From: Oncomelania hupensis
Lineage: Eukaryota; Mollusca; Gastropoda; Littorinimorpha; Pomatiopsidae
NCBI GenBank assembly: GCA_036898135.1
Contig: CM072523.1
Location: 27,487,523-27,551,522, forward strand
Reading direction: 5' to 3'
DNA: 64,000 bases
The notes under the pieces are model-generated. The model was not told where the DNA came from. It ran no database searches and worked only from the letters and a program-made list of their open reading frames with translations. This document shows positions 23,465-36,190 of the stretch, in pieces. How positions within the stretch are numbered: position 1 is the first letter of the stretch; each line of letters opens with the position of its first letter. The translations under genes were made by a program, and so were the position numbers.

Positions 23465-25125
23465 GAGAGAGAGACAGAGAGAGACAGAGGGAGCATTCAC
23501 TTAGTCGCACGCACTAAAACGGCAAGCTAATGTATTTTATGAAAGTGCAAGTGAAAAAGCGTTAGAATAGTGTTAAACAAAAGAAAACAAGAAATGTAGG
23601 ACATTTTAAAAATAATCTTTTCAGATCTTTTTTGTGTGTATTGTTTACTTAGCTGTTGTGTTCCTCCAGTTGAACTATTAAATCACTATTCTGCATTCAG
23701 CTTTATGCTTAACTCTATTGGAGCCTTCTACACAGCGCCATTCAGGTTAAATTTACCTTTGTGACTTGCACATAGGAAATGGCACGTGGCACTTAACCAT
23801 GGGATCGGGGTTAAGCTCACTGCCCAAATTTGCTTTGGCGACAGAGAAAGGACGAGGCTGGATGGATACGGAAGGTGAAGAAGAATGCCGAAGGACACTA
23901 AGAAGGAAAAAAAAGTAACCTTTGAAATGAAAGCGAGAGAAGCGGCTCTACCTGAGACCGGCAAAACCAACCACTAAAAGCGCAGTTACATTCATCAAGC
24001 CATTTTTTATTATCACAAAACCTTTTTCAAGATTCTGGTTTTATTCCATAGTTGCATCATTACCGGGAAAAATAAACAGCAGACCTTTGAAATATTGAAG
24101 TCCATGTCGGCGACTTTTGCAATACGCACGCACTTCTAAACTACATGAGAAAGTATGTCCCAGTATTAATATTAACGAAAGACAAAGATAAAATGCAACG
24201 AAAGACTGATACTCGACAGACCTGCAAATGTGGTCACCACAGATAAGTCGCAGTATTAGGAGCAGAGAACCATGAAACCAAAGCAAACTCGGCTAAAGCA
24301 ATCCTCTGTGTAAATGCATTTAATAATCCATTATCCAGTAACGTTTTTGCGTAGACGACAGAAGAATATCCATGCTTTCATACACAAAACAAAGCGAAGC
24401 ACTGAAGATTTAAAGTATTTTCTTTAGCGCTTAACGTTAAAGCTAAATAAAACACACACTCTACTCATTTTATGCATAGTGCATATCTTTAAATGATCGT
24501 CCAGGCACATAAAAGGAAAGAGTGGGACGCAGTTTCTTAAATGTTACCTTTCCAAATATCGCTGGCCCACTTGATAGGAATTAGCCAGGCGGCTAAAGCA
24601 ATACACATAGAAAACAGTTCAGATTGTACTGTTACTGTTACCTTCTACCCGTTACTGTGCTCTTTGATCTCGTCGGCCAATGCTCGATAAGGCATACTGA
24701 TCACCATTGTTACACTTCGAGTAAGGTAAAAAATAAAGCTATATTCACCAACCTACGCACAACTGTCTTCATCCAAAACTATGCAATAGGGAAGCAATAT
24801 TGGGTCTGGTAGACCTGTACAAACTAGTTCGCCACTGATCAAACTTCCTCTATTAAAAACATTATTCCATCAGTTATAATCTAATAACAAAGCAGTTATT
24901 ATCTACTGTATCTGCGCATCCTTGTGTATTTGCAAGACGTAGCATCGACATAAAAACTGAACACTAACAAGCAAAAAGCAAAGATGAATAATGTGTTTCG
25001 GTTTTTTCTTTCTTTCAAAGCCTATTTGGCCAAGCAAATGATCGAACCTGAAAATAATACCTACAAGTCAAAGAAAGTCTAAAGAACACTCTACACATAC
25101 AGGCGGTTCATTTTTCAAACCCAGT
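22740..25125. other. Gene-free stretch
   Basis: AT-rich sequence with a GA microsatellite at about 23419-23490. The remaining ORFs are short and lack motifs. I see no RNA gene. Confidence 0.5.
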
Positions 25126-25129
25126 CAGT

Positions 25130-25720
25130 TAATTATTAATTGCTTACAGGATCCAGCGGACTGCAAAGAGCCGAATCAGTACCACAAAATCAAGACCACA
25201 ACTTGGCTGAAAGAGGACTTGCCCCTGATCCGCATAAAAGATCTACCTATACAAACAAGGTGGTAACACTGATCTGAAGGCATTCCACCAGCCGGCCACT
25301 GTACAATAAAGGCATCCCACGCAAGGGACGATGAGGTTATACTCTAATTTATCGAACCCCCGTTTACAAAAACAAAATAAATACAAACATCATTATAAAA
25401 TATCAACAAAACACATACATAGAAAATGTCTACATTGCTAAATAATAATATCATAGGAACCCCTAGTGACCATTTGGCAGAAAGCGACCAATATTCCCAA
25501 GCTGACCCAACAGACCTCACCCACAAATGAGGAGTTTTGTCCAGGAAGAGTTTTCAAGAAAAATGTAGGTGACTGGTCTAGTGAAGAAGAAAGTATATTG
25601 ATAGAACAGAGTAGGAACAAGAAAAAACAAATGAGAACGACAGCGGCAGTGGGAATTTAAAGCACTAAATTTCCAGAAAGTGGGGATACTATTTATACAG
25701 GAACCCCCGGCGGCACCCCT
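25130..25720 (-). mobile_element. GTCC-AGC-GGAC repeat family, copy 5 (long)
   Basis: It is collinear with copy 3: ATCCAGCGGAC (25151-25161, first G changed to A), CTGATCCGCATAAAAGATCT, a CAATAAAGGCATCCCACGC block, CCCGTTTACAAAAACAAAAT, AGTTTTCAAGAAAA, GTGGGGATACTATTTATACA and CCCCCGGC at the right end. On the minus strand a 60-codon ORF (25344-25526) corresponds to that in copy 3. The left tail AATTATTAATTGCTTACAGG lacks the AATC repeats. Confidence 0.75.
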
Positions 25721-26038
25721 AGGAAGTGAGGAGAGGGGGAGGGGGAGCAAACCCAGTGACCTAATGCATATATATAGAGTGGTCATAAACACATTGTCCT
25801 AGAAAATAACTGTTGTCAAACGCCTTGTAATAAGGTTTGTTTTGTTTCAGACGTCTTGTTGTGTAAAATCTATGCATCGTAGCACTATCCACTACTACAG
25901 ATCAAGGCCAGCATTAATAGGTCACGCCTAACCGTATTTAGTCCTGCCTATTGCGATTACTAAGTTCCCGGTCCACCCCACTTCACATCACGCACTGCAA
26001 AACTACTTTTAGAACACCGAACGTGCATGAAGGCCGTA

Positions 26039-26245
26039 TTAACACATCTACAGAAAATGTTTGTAGATTATAGTCACACGACACTTTCGCATATAGGTGA
26101 CTACTGGACCGATTTATACTGACACCAGCGGGCCAGTTGTTGGTAAAGGGGAAAATAATATGATCACACGTTGACCAATCCGGGATTCGAACCAGCGACC
26201 TTTCGGTTACTAGCAAGACGCTCTTACCAACTGAGCTACCCGGCC
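26039..26245 (-). mobile_element. tRNA-Thr-derived SINE
   Basis: On the minus strand a 73-nt tRNA-like head (26245 to 26173) continues without CCA into a body containing CTGGTGTCAGTATAAATCGG and GTCGTGTGACTATAATCTAC down to about 26039. The 3' limit is uncertain; sequence to 25980 may still belong. Internal Pol III promoter boxes are intact in the head. The body has no ORF. Confidence 0.7.
26173..26245 (-). tRNA. tRNA-Thr(AGT)-like pseudo-tRNA, head of the SINE
   Basis: The segment is exactly tRNA length and partitions as 7 + 2 + D arm + 1 + anticodon arm + 5 + T arm + 7. A box TAGCTCAGTTGG and B box GGTTCGAATCC match the consensus. The loop CTAGTAA gives anticodon AGT (Thr). The acceptor stem pairs at 6 of 7 positions with wobbles, but the anticodon stem (TCTTG/CCGAA) and T stem (GCTGG/CCCGG) each have two mismatches, so it is probably not a working tRNA. 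Confidence 0.7.
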
Positions 26246-26845
26246 CCTCCTACAGAAAATAGACACAAGGCCTTTAAATACGGTCCTAGTTACATGTCAC
26301 TCGAGTGGACGAGCTACACCGTTATTCCTCGAGATGCGGGTTTCTTTTAATCTGGCGCCCCTGAGCGAGCTTTGTTGGGTTCATAGGAGCGGAAAATCGC
26401 TGCATGGATGACTGCTTTCTTTTATTCCATGGACAAGGGTCAGAGGCAATTGCAAGGTCGACACATTAAATGAAACGCTCTATGTTATTCCACATCACTT
26501 TCTCACGCAAGTAGACACCAAAAACTCATCTTCCAATCATCGATCATTTCAATGTACTACTGATGAGCACGGAGAAACGTACCTATACACTAACGGGGAA
26601 TACTATGGTAGCTTAGTTCGAGCAGCAACAAAAAAGATGAGACCAGGGAAGAAAAGAAGATAAAATCCAGCAGATTAAATAAGTAAGGTATGTCAGGTTT
26701 GTCCCTAAAAAAACTTCTTGAGTTATAAACAAACAAAGAAAATGTAAAAAAAAAAAAAAAAATAAAATAAAATAAATAAATATATTTTACTGCACCCGGG
26801 TACAGACATGGGAATAAAGACACAAATTGAATTTAAAAGAGTTAA

Positions 26846-27056
26846 GACACTATAACTTCTCTTGTTATTGTATTATAAACAGTGCATGACCACCACCTTA
26901 GAACCGACAATAATTGGTTTACTGCATCCCTAGACGTACGTGAGAATAACAAGACAAATCTGCAAATGGCATCTGTATGAATTATGACAATATAACTTCT
27001 CTCGTTACTGCATTATAAACAGTGCATGACGACCACCTCAGAACCGAGAATATCCA
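26846..27056. repeat. Diverged tandem duplication of about 140 bp
   Basis: ATTATAAACAGTGCATGACC, with ACCACCTTAGAACCGA after it (first copy, about 26847-26918), recurs as ATTATAAACAGTGCATGACG with ACCACCTCAGAACCGA (about 26987-27058). Similarity by eye is over 80 percent across about 70 bp. The intervening halves are not clearly alike. Confidence 0.75.
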
Positions 27057-27059
27057 GTT

Positions 27060-28406
27060 GAAACGTTGGAACAAAACAGACCTTAAGCCACAGGAACGGA
27101 CAAATCTGAACATGTATGCATATACTGTACGTTTCCTTGCTCTTCTATCAAAGTAGTAAAGTTGTTTTTGTTTTTTTAATCGTTTTATGTACATTATAAA
27201 GCCTTTTACTGCCTAAGTAGTTTAGAATTTTGGCAGATAAAAATAAAATTACTACTAAAGGGCCAAGACTAGGGTCTATGACACTGCAATTCTCATCGTT
27301 CATGCCCCACATACCATGTCTGATCATCGCCTCAAAGCCGGTGGTTTGATTTCAAAACCGCTGGTTTGATTCTGTAGTACTTATTTCCGAACTGAACAGA
27401 CGTTTTAGGTAGAACGAAAACCACTTAAATTAAACCACAATTGCATACGACATAAGTAAATTCTTCGTCGCATCTGCTGTAGCTGGTCTGCCAAAAAGTC
27501 TTCCACACGGCTATGTCAGTTTTAAGGGGTTATGAACGAAGAGGGGAGAGGGGGAATTAACATAGAGAGTGGATGGCGACGAAAAGAGAGCGGTTCACAG
27601 TTTAAAGGCTTATTTAGGTTCTCATCCCATGTGGGCGTACCTTGTACAACCCTCCGGTGACAAAAATGCAGTAATATTAATGGATCGGGGTCATATCTGG
27701 CGAATCCCTTTGTCAGGCGGCTTGCTCTTTACCTAAGATACAATAGTTATCGAAGATCGATCGTGATCGCATAGACATCAGTATTACTCTAGTCTGATCT
27801 GTTTCAAATGTCAAAGAGACTGTAAAGCATTTGTACGGCTGGAGTGTGGGGTGGGGAGGAGTGGGTGGGAAAAATGAAGCATTTAATGTATGATAATCGA
27901 CACAGCCTCAATTGGTTAAGAGAGGATGATGTTGTAGAAAATAAATTCTTAAATTAACGATCGAATACACCAAATTCTCTCCCTGTAGCCCACGTGATAA
28001 TCTAACAACAACCCGAGGTTGTATGGTTCTTTTTACTTGGGTGTTCCCGAATGTTAATTCCCCCCTCTTCACCACCCTTTTGAAATGACCAATTCTACAA
28101 TAAATCTTCGCCATGTTATATAAGGTATAGTCTATGGCGACGTTATCAAACGTTGTTGCTATCAACAAGCCAGAAAGTAAGGAACATACTGCCACTTCGT
28201 GTGTTGGGTGAACTGCCCTTGAGCGCCACACACACGCACAAACATGCAGAGAGGGATGACGAACACAATTCGGAAGCAATAATTATGCACGTAAGGGATT
28301 AGGAAATGTAATATAGTCAGATCAACCTACAGCACGGTACACATTAGACCACATACTAAGACCATGCTAAGATCACAAACACGCTCACAAACATAACACA
28401 TGCAGC

Positions 28407-28454
<48 letters not shown>

Positions 28455-29170
28455 TACACACACACACACTTACACACACACACACAGCCACACGAACGAA
28501 AATGTGAACCTGGCGCGAGAGGACGAACGCACATATATACACACACAGGGGCGGGCACACACCCACACACCTACGCAAACGCACACACACAATTTGATCA
28601 GTCTTCGCGAGATCATTCATTAAAGTATTTGCTAAGTCAGACAGGATAAACGACTACAACACCCTACACCATTCAAATTAAACAAACCCGAGTCCAAGCC
28701 AAATACCCTTACCAACAAAAAACAACAACAACAACAACAAAACCACCTCACAATCATAATAGTTAAAAAGCGTTGAATTTCCAAGCACACTAAATTGTAG
28801 AAATGTAGAGATCTTTCAAACTATCTTATCCACGCACACACCGCCATGCAGTCTTGGACGTTCTTACATTCCACCTTACGACTTCAATTATAATATTCCA
28901 TTTATAGGCAGGTCTAACCCTACTCGTACTCATTCCTCCTACTCAGACAGATTTTGCTGCGAAGGCCAGGTGTGGACATACGCTCTTCACGACCTTTTAC
29001 CTTATCACAACAGTTTCAAAAGTACAGATTTTTTTTTCGCCTTACACCTACTTAACTTACATTTCCATGGTAAGCACCTAGTATCACAACACACACTTGT
29101 TTTTAAGCTGCAAGTATTCATCCGATTATAATTTTTGAGTATTCACGTCATTATGCTTTAAGCATTAAAC

Positions 29171-29256
<86 letters not shown>

Positions 29257-32200
29257 TCTCTCCCCTTCTCTCTCTCGTAAACACAAACACACTCTCTACA
29301 TAAGAAACTTGTTCTGCAAGTCTGAATCGTAAGAGTAACGCAACAGACAAACAGTTTCGTTCTAAGCTCTGCTCTATAAAATGTCGCATTGCGTCTAAAC
29401 AATGTGGCCTTGGTAGTATACTGTTTTTATTGTCATAGACCACCCTCCCAAATGCAATACAATACACACAGCCCTGCATGTTCTCTCTCAGGCTATACTA
29501 TAAGAGTGGCAACAGAAATAATAATAAGAACCAAAAGGCTTAATGTAATCTTTCCCATCTCCCCTTCCTCTCTCTCCCCCACCCCCTCTTCTAGATCACT
29601 CGCACTGCTTGCTCTTTCTAATTCCCTCTCAAACCTCTGCCTAATTATTTTCTATCAAGTCTCACAATAAGTTAGGACGCACATCACGCTACGATGCTAC
29701 TAATATGGCACGTTCTTAAACAGACAACAACCACACATACACACACGCACGCACGCACGCACACACACAAGGGACTCATATGAAGCATGAATGAGCTTTT
29801 GAGCTTTACTCCCTCTTCAGCAAAGACCTAAATATCTGAACTGCGCTGTAGTTCTCTCCGCAACACCAACTTAAAAGCGTCTTTTCTCCTTAGTTTCAAC
29901 TTCAACATGCCATAGTCACAAAATACTTTATAAAAGCTCTGGCTTCTCATCATGCAACATAAACTCCCTCTCTGAATGAATACGAAATGTACACAGCTTG
30001 TTCTCGGAGTTGGTCACACAAATAGCACCTCCTCACTCCCCCACCTCCCTTTATCCCCTCCCCTTCTTTCCACATCCCTACCCTCCACTCCATAGCCCTA
30101 CCCCATAAATAATTAATAGGCCTATGCACTGCCTTAAACACAGTAATGTTAATTCTACTTCAATAACGTACCATTCTACTTTTGAACTTTGTTTAAAAAC
30201 CTACATCTCCATTGCAGTTTGCGTGCGTATAAGAACACACACACACCCCTTCTTTCCTCATCCCTCCCCCCCCCTCTCTCTCTCTCTCTCTCCTTTTGCT
30301 GACTACGCCATGTAATGTCCAATGAACACAAACGATTCAATAAAGTTCTCCATCTTACACTCTCAAATCCATTTTCACACCTTCCAAATAAAGCATGTTC
30401 TTTACGCTTATTTCAAGCTGCCACACACATTGTATCAGCACCAAACCATTTCGATGACATCCATCCACTATTACATTGTGAAGGCAAGACTTATGCCATA
30501 CATGCACTGAAACTGTATACCATGGACCCATATATGCTTACAGTTCTCTAGGGTACCCCTAATGAACTTCGAGTGTCACTTCCCTTTGTACAATAACCGA
30601 AGCGGTAAAGAAAACGCTAGTGCTGTCGACAACGACGCTCAAGCATAAAAAAATAACAAACAAATAAGTGTTTTGTTAACAGGTAGTATGTTACATATTA
30701 TTTAACATATATTGCCTCCTCCGTCCTCACCTCCTTTCTACCTCAAACGTCGTGCAGGGAAATACTGTAACCAATAACGACTGCTTGCTGCTACTTATGT
30801 TACCACTACAATGACTGTTTCTATTACTACAATTAATTTAATTTGTGTTTTTCTTCCCTTTGTAACAATCATGCAATTTGCAGCTGCGTCTATGTATTAT
30901 ACTTATGTCTATTGCTGCTATTGCTACTGCTACTACTATTTCTTCTTCCTTCCTTCCTTTCTTTCTTCCTTCATTCATTCTAAACCCAATCCTGTTTACG
31001 ATTTCGGAGTGATCTTTAAACTGGAAACAGAACGAGTTTAGACTACATGCATACCATTCACAATCATCTTGCTTCGATGAATGAACACACAGTTCCCGAT
31101 CAATCGCTAACCCTAACGCTGCAGGCATTACATACAGACACAGTCAAGACGAACATATTCAAATCAACTTCAGGTAACAACTTCGCGAATCTTCTTTTGC
31201 CCAGTTCCCCCAAAACACAGCCAAAAAAATCAATGAGCGGCGTTTGTGTTGTTGTATGCACGCTGTCCTGTATCGGAAAACAGGTCCCAGCAGAGAACAA
31301 AGCACCAGTAATACGCCGAAATCAAGCACTACGCTCCAGGAAAACACTGTACAAGTCATGTAAAACACTCTTACTTTATTCACACTGCTACTGTCAACGC
31401 AATCTTCATACATACATCGTCTTACCTAGATCGTAAAGCGCGATTTTACTATTTACGCGTACCAAACTCACAGAGTTAAAGACGTCAACGCAATCATAGT
31501 AATGTTTATTAATTATACAGCGCACTATTCAACTCAAAAGAGCTGTTCAATGTGTTACAAGGATGTCAAGTCACACTCAGTATGTTACATAGGCAACCAT
31601 ACACAAATGAACAGAGTCTTAAGGCCGCAGTGCACATCTGCATCACTGAATATAACACTGAAACTACGTCAAAAAATAGTATTGCTAGAATCAATACTGC
31701 TCCTCGCTCTAATTCGAGTCTGAAGCAATCATGTAAATAACTTTAACGAGTGAAGTTTCCAAAACGATTTAATTAAATTACAGCCAATACTTTACCATTT
31801 ATTTTAAAACGTGGAAAAAAGCAACTTCTCCAGGTGTAAACCTTAATTTGGATGCAATCTTCAACGGAAGTAGCTATGTAGTACACAAATCACGATAATT
31901 TTTTACAACAGTACCCAAAATCCTCTTCGCGTTGCGTGTAAATATATACTCTTCGAATCATATCCTGAATCAGAAGCAAATCAAGAAATAAAGGTTACAC
32001 AAACAAAAACACACACAAGTACTACACATCTCTCTCTCTCTACGTGCTTGGTGCGGCGCCAGTCAACCAGATCGGAACAGTAGGGTTGCTAAAACACGAC
32101 AACGTCTGATAGTAGTCAGATATCGCGACACAGGTGAATCGCCGTATTGCGTGAGCTGGCTACCTCACAAAAAAATCAATGCCGACTGCTAAACAGCTGA

Positions 32201-32940
32201 CGGATGGCTGTTTTTACTTCCTCTTTCACACCCCGCCCCATCAAACTCTATTCCCACCCCATGACACTGACCTCTACCACACGCGTCCATACATCACCCC
32301 CTCTTTATCACCAAACCCTACCACGAATTTATCCTTGCACTATCCACAGTCCTAATCAGTGTTAACTAGTTGGCGACTAGAAGTCCTCTCCTCATCACCC
32401 AACCCAACCCAAACTACCCCCACCCCATAAAACTAAACTCTACCGCACCCCACCTTACTCCCCCTCTCTTCCCCCCCCCCATCCTCCTACAGAAAACCCT
32501 AACCACCCAACCCCACCAAATTCTACCCAACCAAGGATACTAAACCTACCATCACACACCTAGCTTCCGCCCCCTACCCCACCTCACACACACACACCCT
32601 ACCCCTCCCTCCAAACCAAACCCTACCCCCACCTTCTCCATCCTATTTATGCACTAATCGGCCCATCATTCAAGCTTGAGTTAAATCCGAATATATCATG
32701 GCAGCTGCGGAACGCTTGCAATGCCAGACCGCGGTACAAATCGTAATCAGAATCATAGTCAACAGTTAGGCCAATGTGAGGCAACTATCAAACGCGTTAA
32801 CGCCATCTTACGTGTAGAAGTAGTGATAGGGTGGTGAAAAAGCAGATTTAGCAATTGATCACCATTGATTTAGGGCCCTACCCCGTACCTACTCTTCCTT
32901 ATCCCCGTCTTCCATATCACCAATGGTTTGTGTAGAGCTA
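27060..32940. other. Gene-free, microsatellite-rich stretch
   Basis: No supported gene. A 20-bp near-repeat (GGTGGTTTGATT / GCTGGTTTGATT) lies at 27342-27372. CT runs lie at 28412-28443 and 29171-29275, with CA-rich sequence at 28444-28600 and 29730-29770. A C-rich, low-complexity region of CCCTACCCC and CCAAACC type extends through 32220-32640. ORFs at 31047-31436 (plus) and 27908-28279 (minus) have no motif or splice support, so I leave them out. Confidence 0.5.
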
Positions 32941-32959
32941 AACCTCAATATTCATTCGC

Positions 32960-33225
32960 GGTAATGGTAGCAGTAGCAGTAATAGTAGTAGTAGTAGCAG
33001 CAGCAATGCAAAGCAGTAGTGTTAGTAGTGGCGGTAGTGGTAGTAGTAAGATAAGACAACATTAGTTGTAGTGGTGGTAGCAGTAGTAATAGTATTAGTA
33101 GTAGCAGCAGTAACGGTAGCAGTGCTGTCCCCTATACGCAGTGTGTCCGGGGACGTTAATCTACACAAGAAGAAGAAGGTAGCAGTAGTGGTAGAAGTGG
33201 TGGTGGTGGTGGTGGTAGTACTACT
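32960..33225. repeat. GTA/GCA trinucleotide region
   Basis: Degenerate GTAGCAGTAGTAGTAG repeats, interrupted at 33124-33177 by the micro-element described next. Confidence 0.8.
33124..33177 (+). mobile_element. Micro-retroelement with GTCCCC...GGGGAC stem, copy 1
   Basis: The 54-bp insert reads GCTGTCCCCTATACGC, then GTGTGTCCGGGGACGTTAAT, CTACACAAG and an AAG/GAA tail. GTCCCC and GGGGAC form a perfect 6-bp stem. It is flanked by GGTAGCAGT on both sides (33115-33123 and 33178-33186), consistent with a 9-bp target duplication, although the surrounding GTAGCAGT repeats weaken this. The same unit occurs at 37340-37400 and, diverged, at 43557-43615. Confidence 0.7.
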
Positions 33226-33535
33226 CCTTCGGATTAGAGTATAAACCGAGGTCTAGTGTGTGCACGCACGCATTCCTTCACATGGACTGTAAAGATCCTG
33301 ACGCTCATGTCCTAGACGGGTGAATATATACACAAATACACAACAGCACGCGCTAGAACTCTTCTCTCCATCCCCGGTCGCCCAGGATTGTGCTGTCATC
33401 TGGGCGTCAGACTATGCTCCCAAAGGCTGCAAGTGGGCGCCTCTTGCGGCTTGAGTTAGATCCTGTATCGGCCAGCGCCTTGAAAAGCTCTTGAACTGGA
33501 AAAGCGCTATATAAAGTGATTCAATAAATAAATAA
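33222..33535 (+). mobile_element. LINE/SINE 3' fragment with AATAAATA tail
   Basis: ATAAACCGAGGTCTAGTGTG near the left, GGTCGCCCAGGATTGTGCTG and GGGCGCCTCTTGCGGC in the middle, and GGAAAAGCGCTATATAAA followed by (AATA)n at the right. The GCGCTATATAAA plus simple tail is the 3' terminus typical of CR1/L2-type LINEs and SINEs that borrow it. No ORF remains. Confidence 0.6.
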
Positions 33536-34099
33536 ATAGTAAGGTAAGAAACTATATTAGTAGTTGTGGTGTTAGCAGTAGCAGTTGCAGTACCACTAAC
33601 TACTAGTGGTACTAGCAGCAGTAGCACTAGCAGGACGGTAATAGTAACAGCAGCCGTAGTGCAACACGAACACCTACGAGATAGAAAGAGTATTCGTCAG
33701 CTCAAAAAGTCAATTTTACTATCTGCAAATCCGCAAGACAGCCAGAGTTGGAAAGCACGGAGTGTGAGCTACATGTATAAATATTATGGGAAACAAAGTT
33801 AGACCACGGCTAGTGTAGCTATTCGCAAAATTAGCGCACTTAATTTAAATTAGTCCCTGCATATTGCTCAAGTGGGCTACTACCAGTTAACATCGCCCAT
33901 GCAGGTATCTTGGCTATCTCTAGCATCCCGATATCACTTATAGGGTTCAAGTTTTCTTAAAGTATACAGTCACATCCCGTTTAAAACAACAACAACAAAA
34001 CACTGAACTTCCGGCCGCCGACATGTTTTTATATTACACGGCTGCAGATCCGTATGATCATTTTGCATGAACTGTAAAAAGTAGAAAAGGGGGAGCTAG

Positions 34100-34152
34100 A
34101 AGAAGAAGAAGAAGAAGAAGAAGAAGAAGAAGAAGAAGAAGAAGAAGAAGAA
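34100..34152. repeat. (GAA)n microsatellite
   Basis: About 17 AAG units. The minus ORF here is poly-Ser from this run. Confidence 0.95.
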
Positions 34153-35589
34153 AAACCACAAAAATACCAGCTGTACATACGAGCACTTTGCATGAACTGC
34201 AGGAAGAATAGGGGTGAGGTGAAGAACATCACCATCATCATCATCATGAACAACAACAAGAAAGAACATATCAACGCACTGAGCATGTTATCAATACATC
34301 AAGGTGTGCGCTGTATAGAGACGCTGGATTGAAACTGTAATGTTCTGCAGAAGCATAAGGCAGTACATGTAATGTGTAAAGAACAACTTTAAATATGAAT
34401 ACACATACAATGTTGTCTGCGTGGGATATATTCAAAAGGGACCAATCCTAACTTAAATTCTTCTTCGTTATGTATTTATATAGGCGTGTTCAGTTTTAAG
34501 AGTGCGGCTACAAGTTGGCATAAACTCTAAGAAATTAGCCTTTTTTTCTTTTTGTTTTTAAATAGGGCAGTTGGGGGTTAGCAGTTACAGAGGCATTCAT
34601 TCGGAACGTCCCATCAAAACCCTCAGCCACTGTCAGCACGGCTCACAACCACAGAACAGTCCAGCTTAGTTATTCAACCTCTATCTCTCATCCCCAACCC
34701 CCCTCTCTCCTCCTCCCTGTCAGCACACCCCACCACTCACACATTCTCACTTCACCTCACCCACACTAAACCTAAAAAAAAAATCAATGCACTGATGCAA
34801 CCACAACACACGTCAAAGTGTTGACGAGGAACGCGAAAGCACAATCTTATATAAGATTAAGAGGCAAAACTATACAAGCTGTTGGAAATAGCTGTAAGCC
34901 TTTCATGCGTTCCCCATTCAATTAATACTAGTAGGCCTATTCATATTCAAACGCTCTCTTGCAAAACACACAAATATTATTAATTCATACATGTATTCAA
35001 AGCAATGTTGAAAGCACCGAAACACAGGTAGTCCAAATACTAAATATGGCGAATCAAACAGACTAAAGACTGCAACATGCATGAACATAGAAAAGTGCAA
35101 TAACGCGACTGTTTGCATAAGAGCTCTTTTTTTTTAAATATACAAAACGCCTCCGCAGTGATATAAATGGCGGCCAGAATGGCAGATCGTTGGCTTCTAA
35201 GCACTTGTGAAACACAAAAGAGAATACGATTATGTCGGTGCTTTTAACTATTGAATTGCAAAGGGATGGATACCATTTATTAAATAGGCAATACTTCAAA
35301 CAACTTTCTTTACTGGTGAATCATAGGCATGTTGATAGTGATTCACCCCATGCTTCCCCTCCCCCTTCCACACATACAGCACGTGTAAACACACAGACGA
35401 ATACAAGCACACAGACACGTACAAACACACGTACAAACAGACAAACGTATACACCCACACAGACACACGTACACACAGCGCGTGTAAACACAGTCGAATA
35501 AACACACGTTCATAAGCTATGTATTTAAACAAATAATAAATTAAAAATAAAATAAATGATTACGATGGAACTCTTCATAGGCTGCTAGA

Positions 35590-36190
35590 CCATTGCAACA
35601 CTAAACCTGTTACCCATCGTTATCACTAAAACTGTTATCCATTGTTATTACTATACCTGTTCTCCACTGTTATCGCTATACCTGTTATCAACTGCATCAC
35701 TATACCTCCAATTCAATGTAATATAAAATGCCTGCTATCTAATGTAATATCCATATACCATGCAAGCCAATGTAATATCACTATACCTGCAATCCAATGT
35801 AATATCACTATACCTGCAATACAATGCAATATCACTATACCTACAATCCAACGTAATATCACTATATCTGCAATCCAATGTAATATGACAACACCTGCAA
35901 TCCAATGTAATATGACAACACCTGCAATCCAATGTAATATGACAACACCTGCAATCCAATGTAATATGGCAATACCTGCAATCCAATGTAATATGGCAAT
36001 ACCTGCAATCCAATGTAATATGGCAATACCTGCAATCCAATGTAATATCACTATACTTGCAATTCATTGTGCTCACTATACCTGCAGTCAGATGTAATAT
36101 CACTATACCTGCTATCTAATGTAATAATACTGTGCCTGTAATCCATTGTGATCAGTATACCTACTAACTATCCATTGTATCACAATACTT
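35590..36190. repeat. 27-bp minisatellite with variant blocks
   Basis: The core, 35764-36060, holds eleven units of 27 bp (AATCCAATGTAATAT then CACTATACCTGC). Three consecutive units carry GACAACACC and the next three carry GGCAATACC. Flanking units out to about 35590 and 36190 are diverged. Because 27 is divisible by three, the array is open in several frames, giving artefactual ORFs of 151, 112 and 122 codons. Confidence 0.95.

Noticed and set aside
30811..31436. ORFs of 76-129 codons on both strands
   Set aside because: No motif, splice signal or composition supports coding; AT-rich sequence gives such ORFs by chance.
32220..32640. Possible telomere-like CCCTAACC stretches
   Set aside because: The motif is not in tandem; the area is just C-rich, low-complexity sequence.
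35642..36103. Three overlapping ORFs of 112-151 codons, and a CRISPR-like look
   Set aside because: They come from a 27-bp tandem array whose period is divisible by three. Units abut without spacers, so it is not CRISPR.
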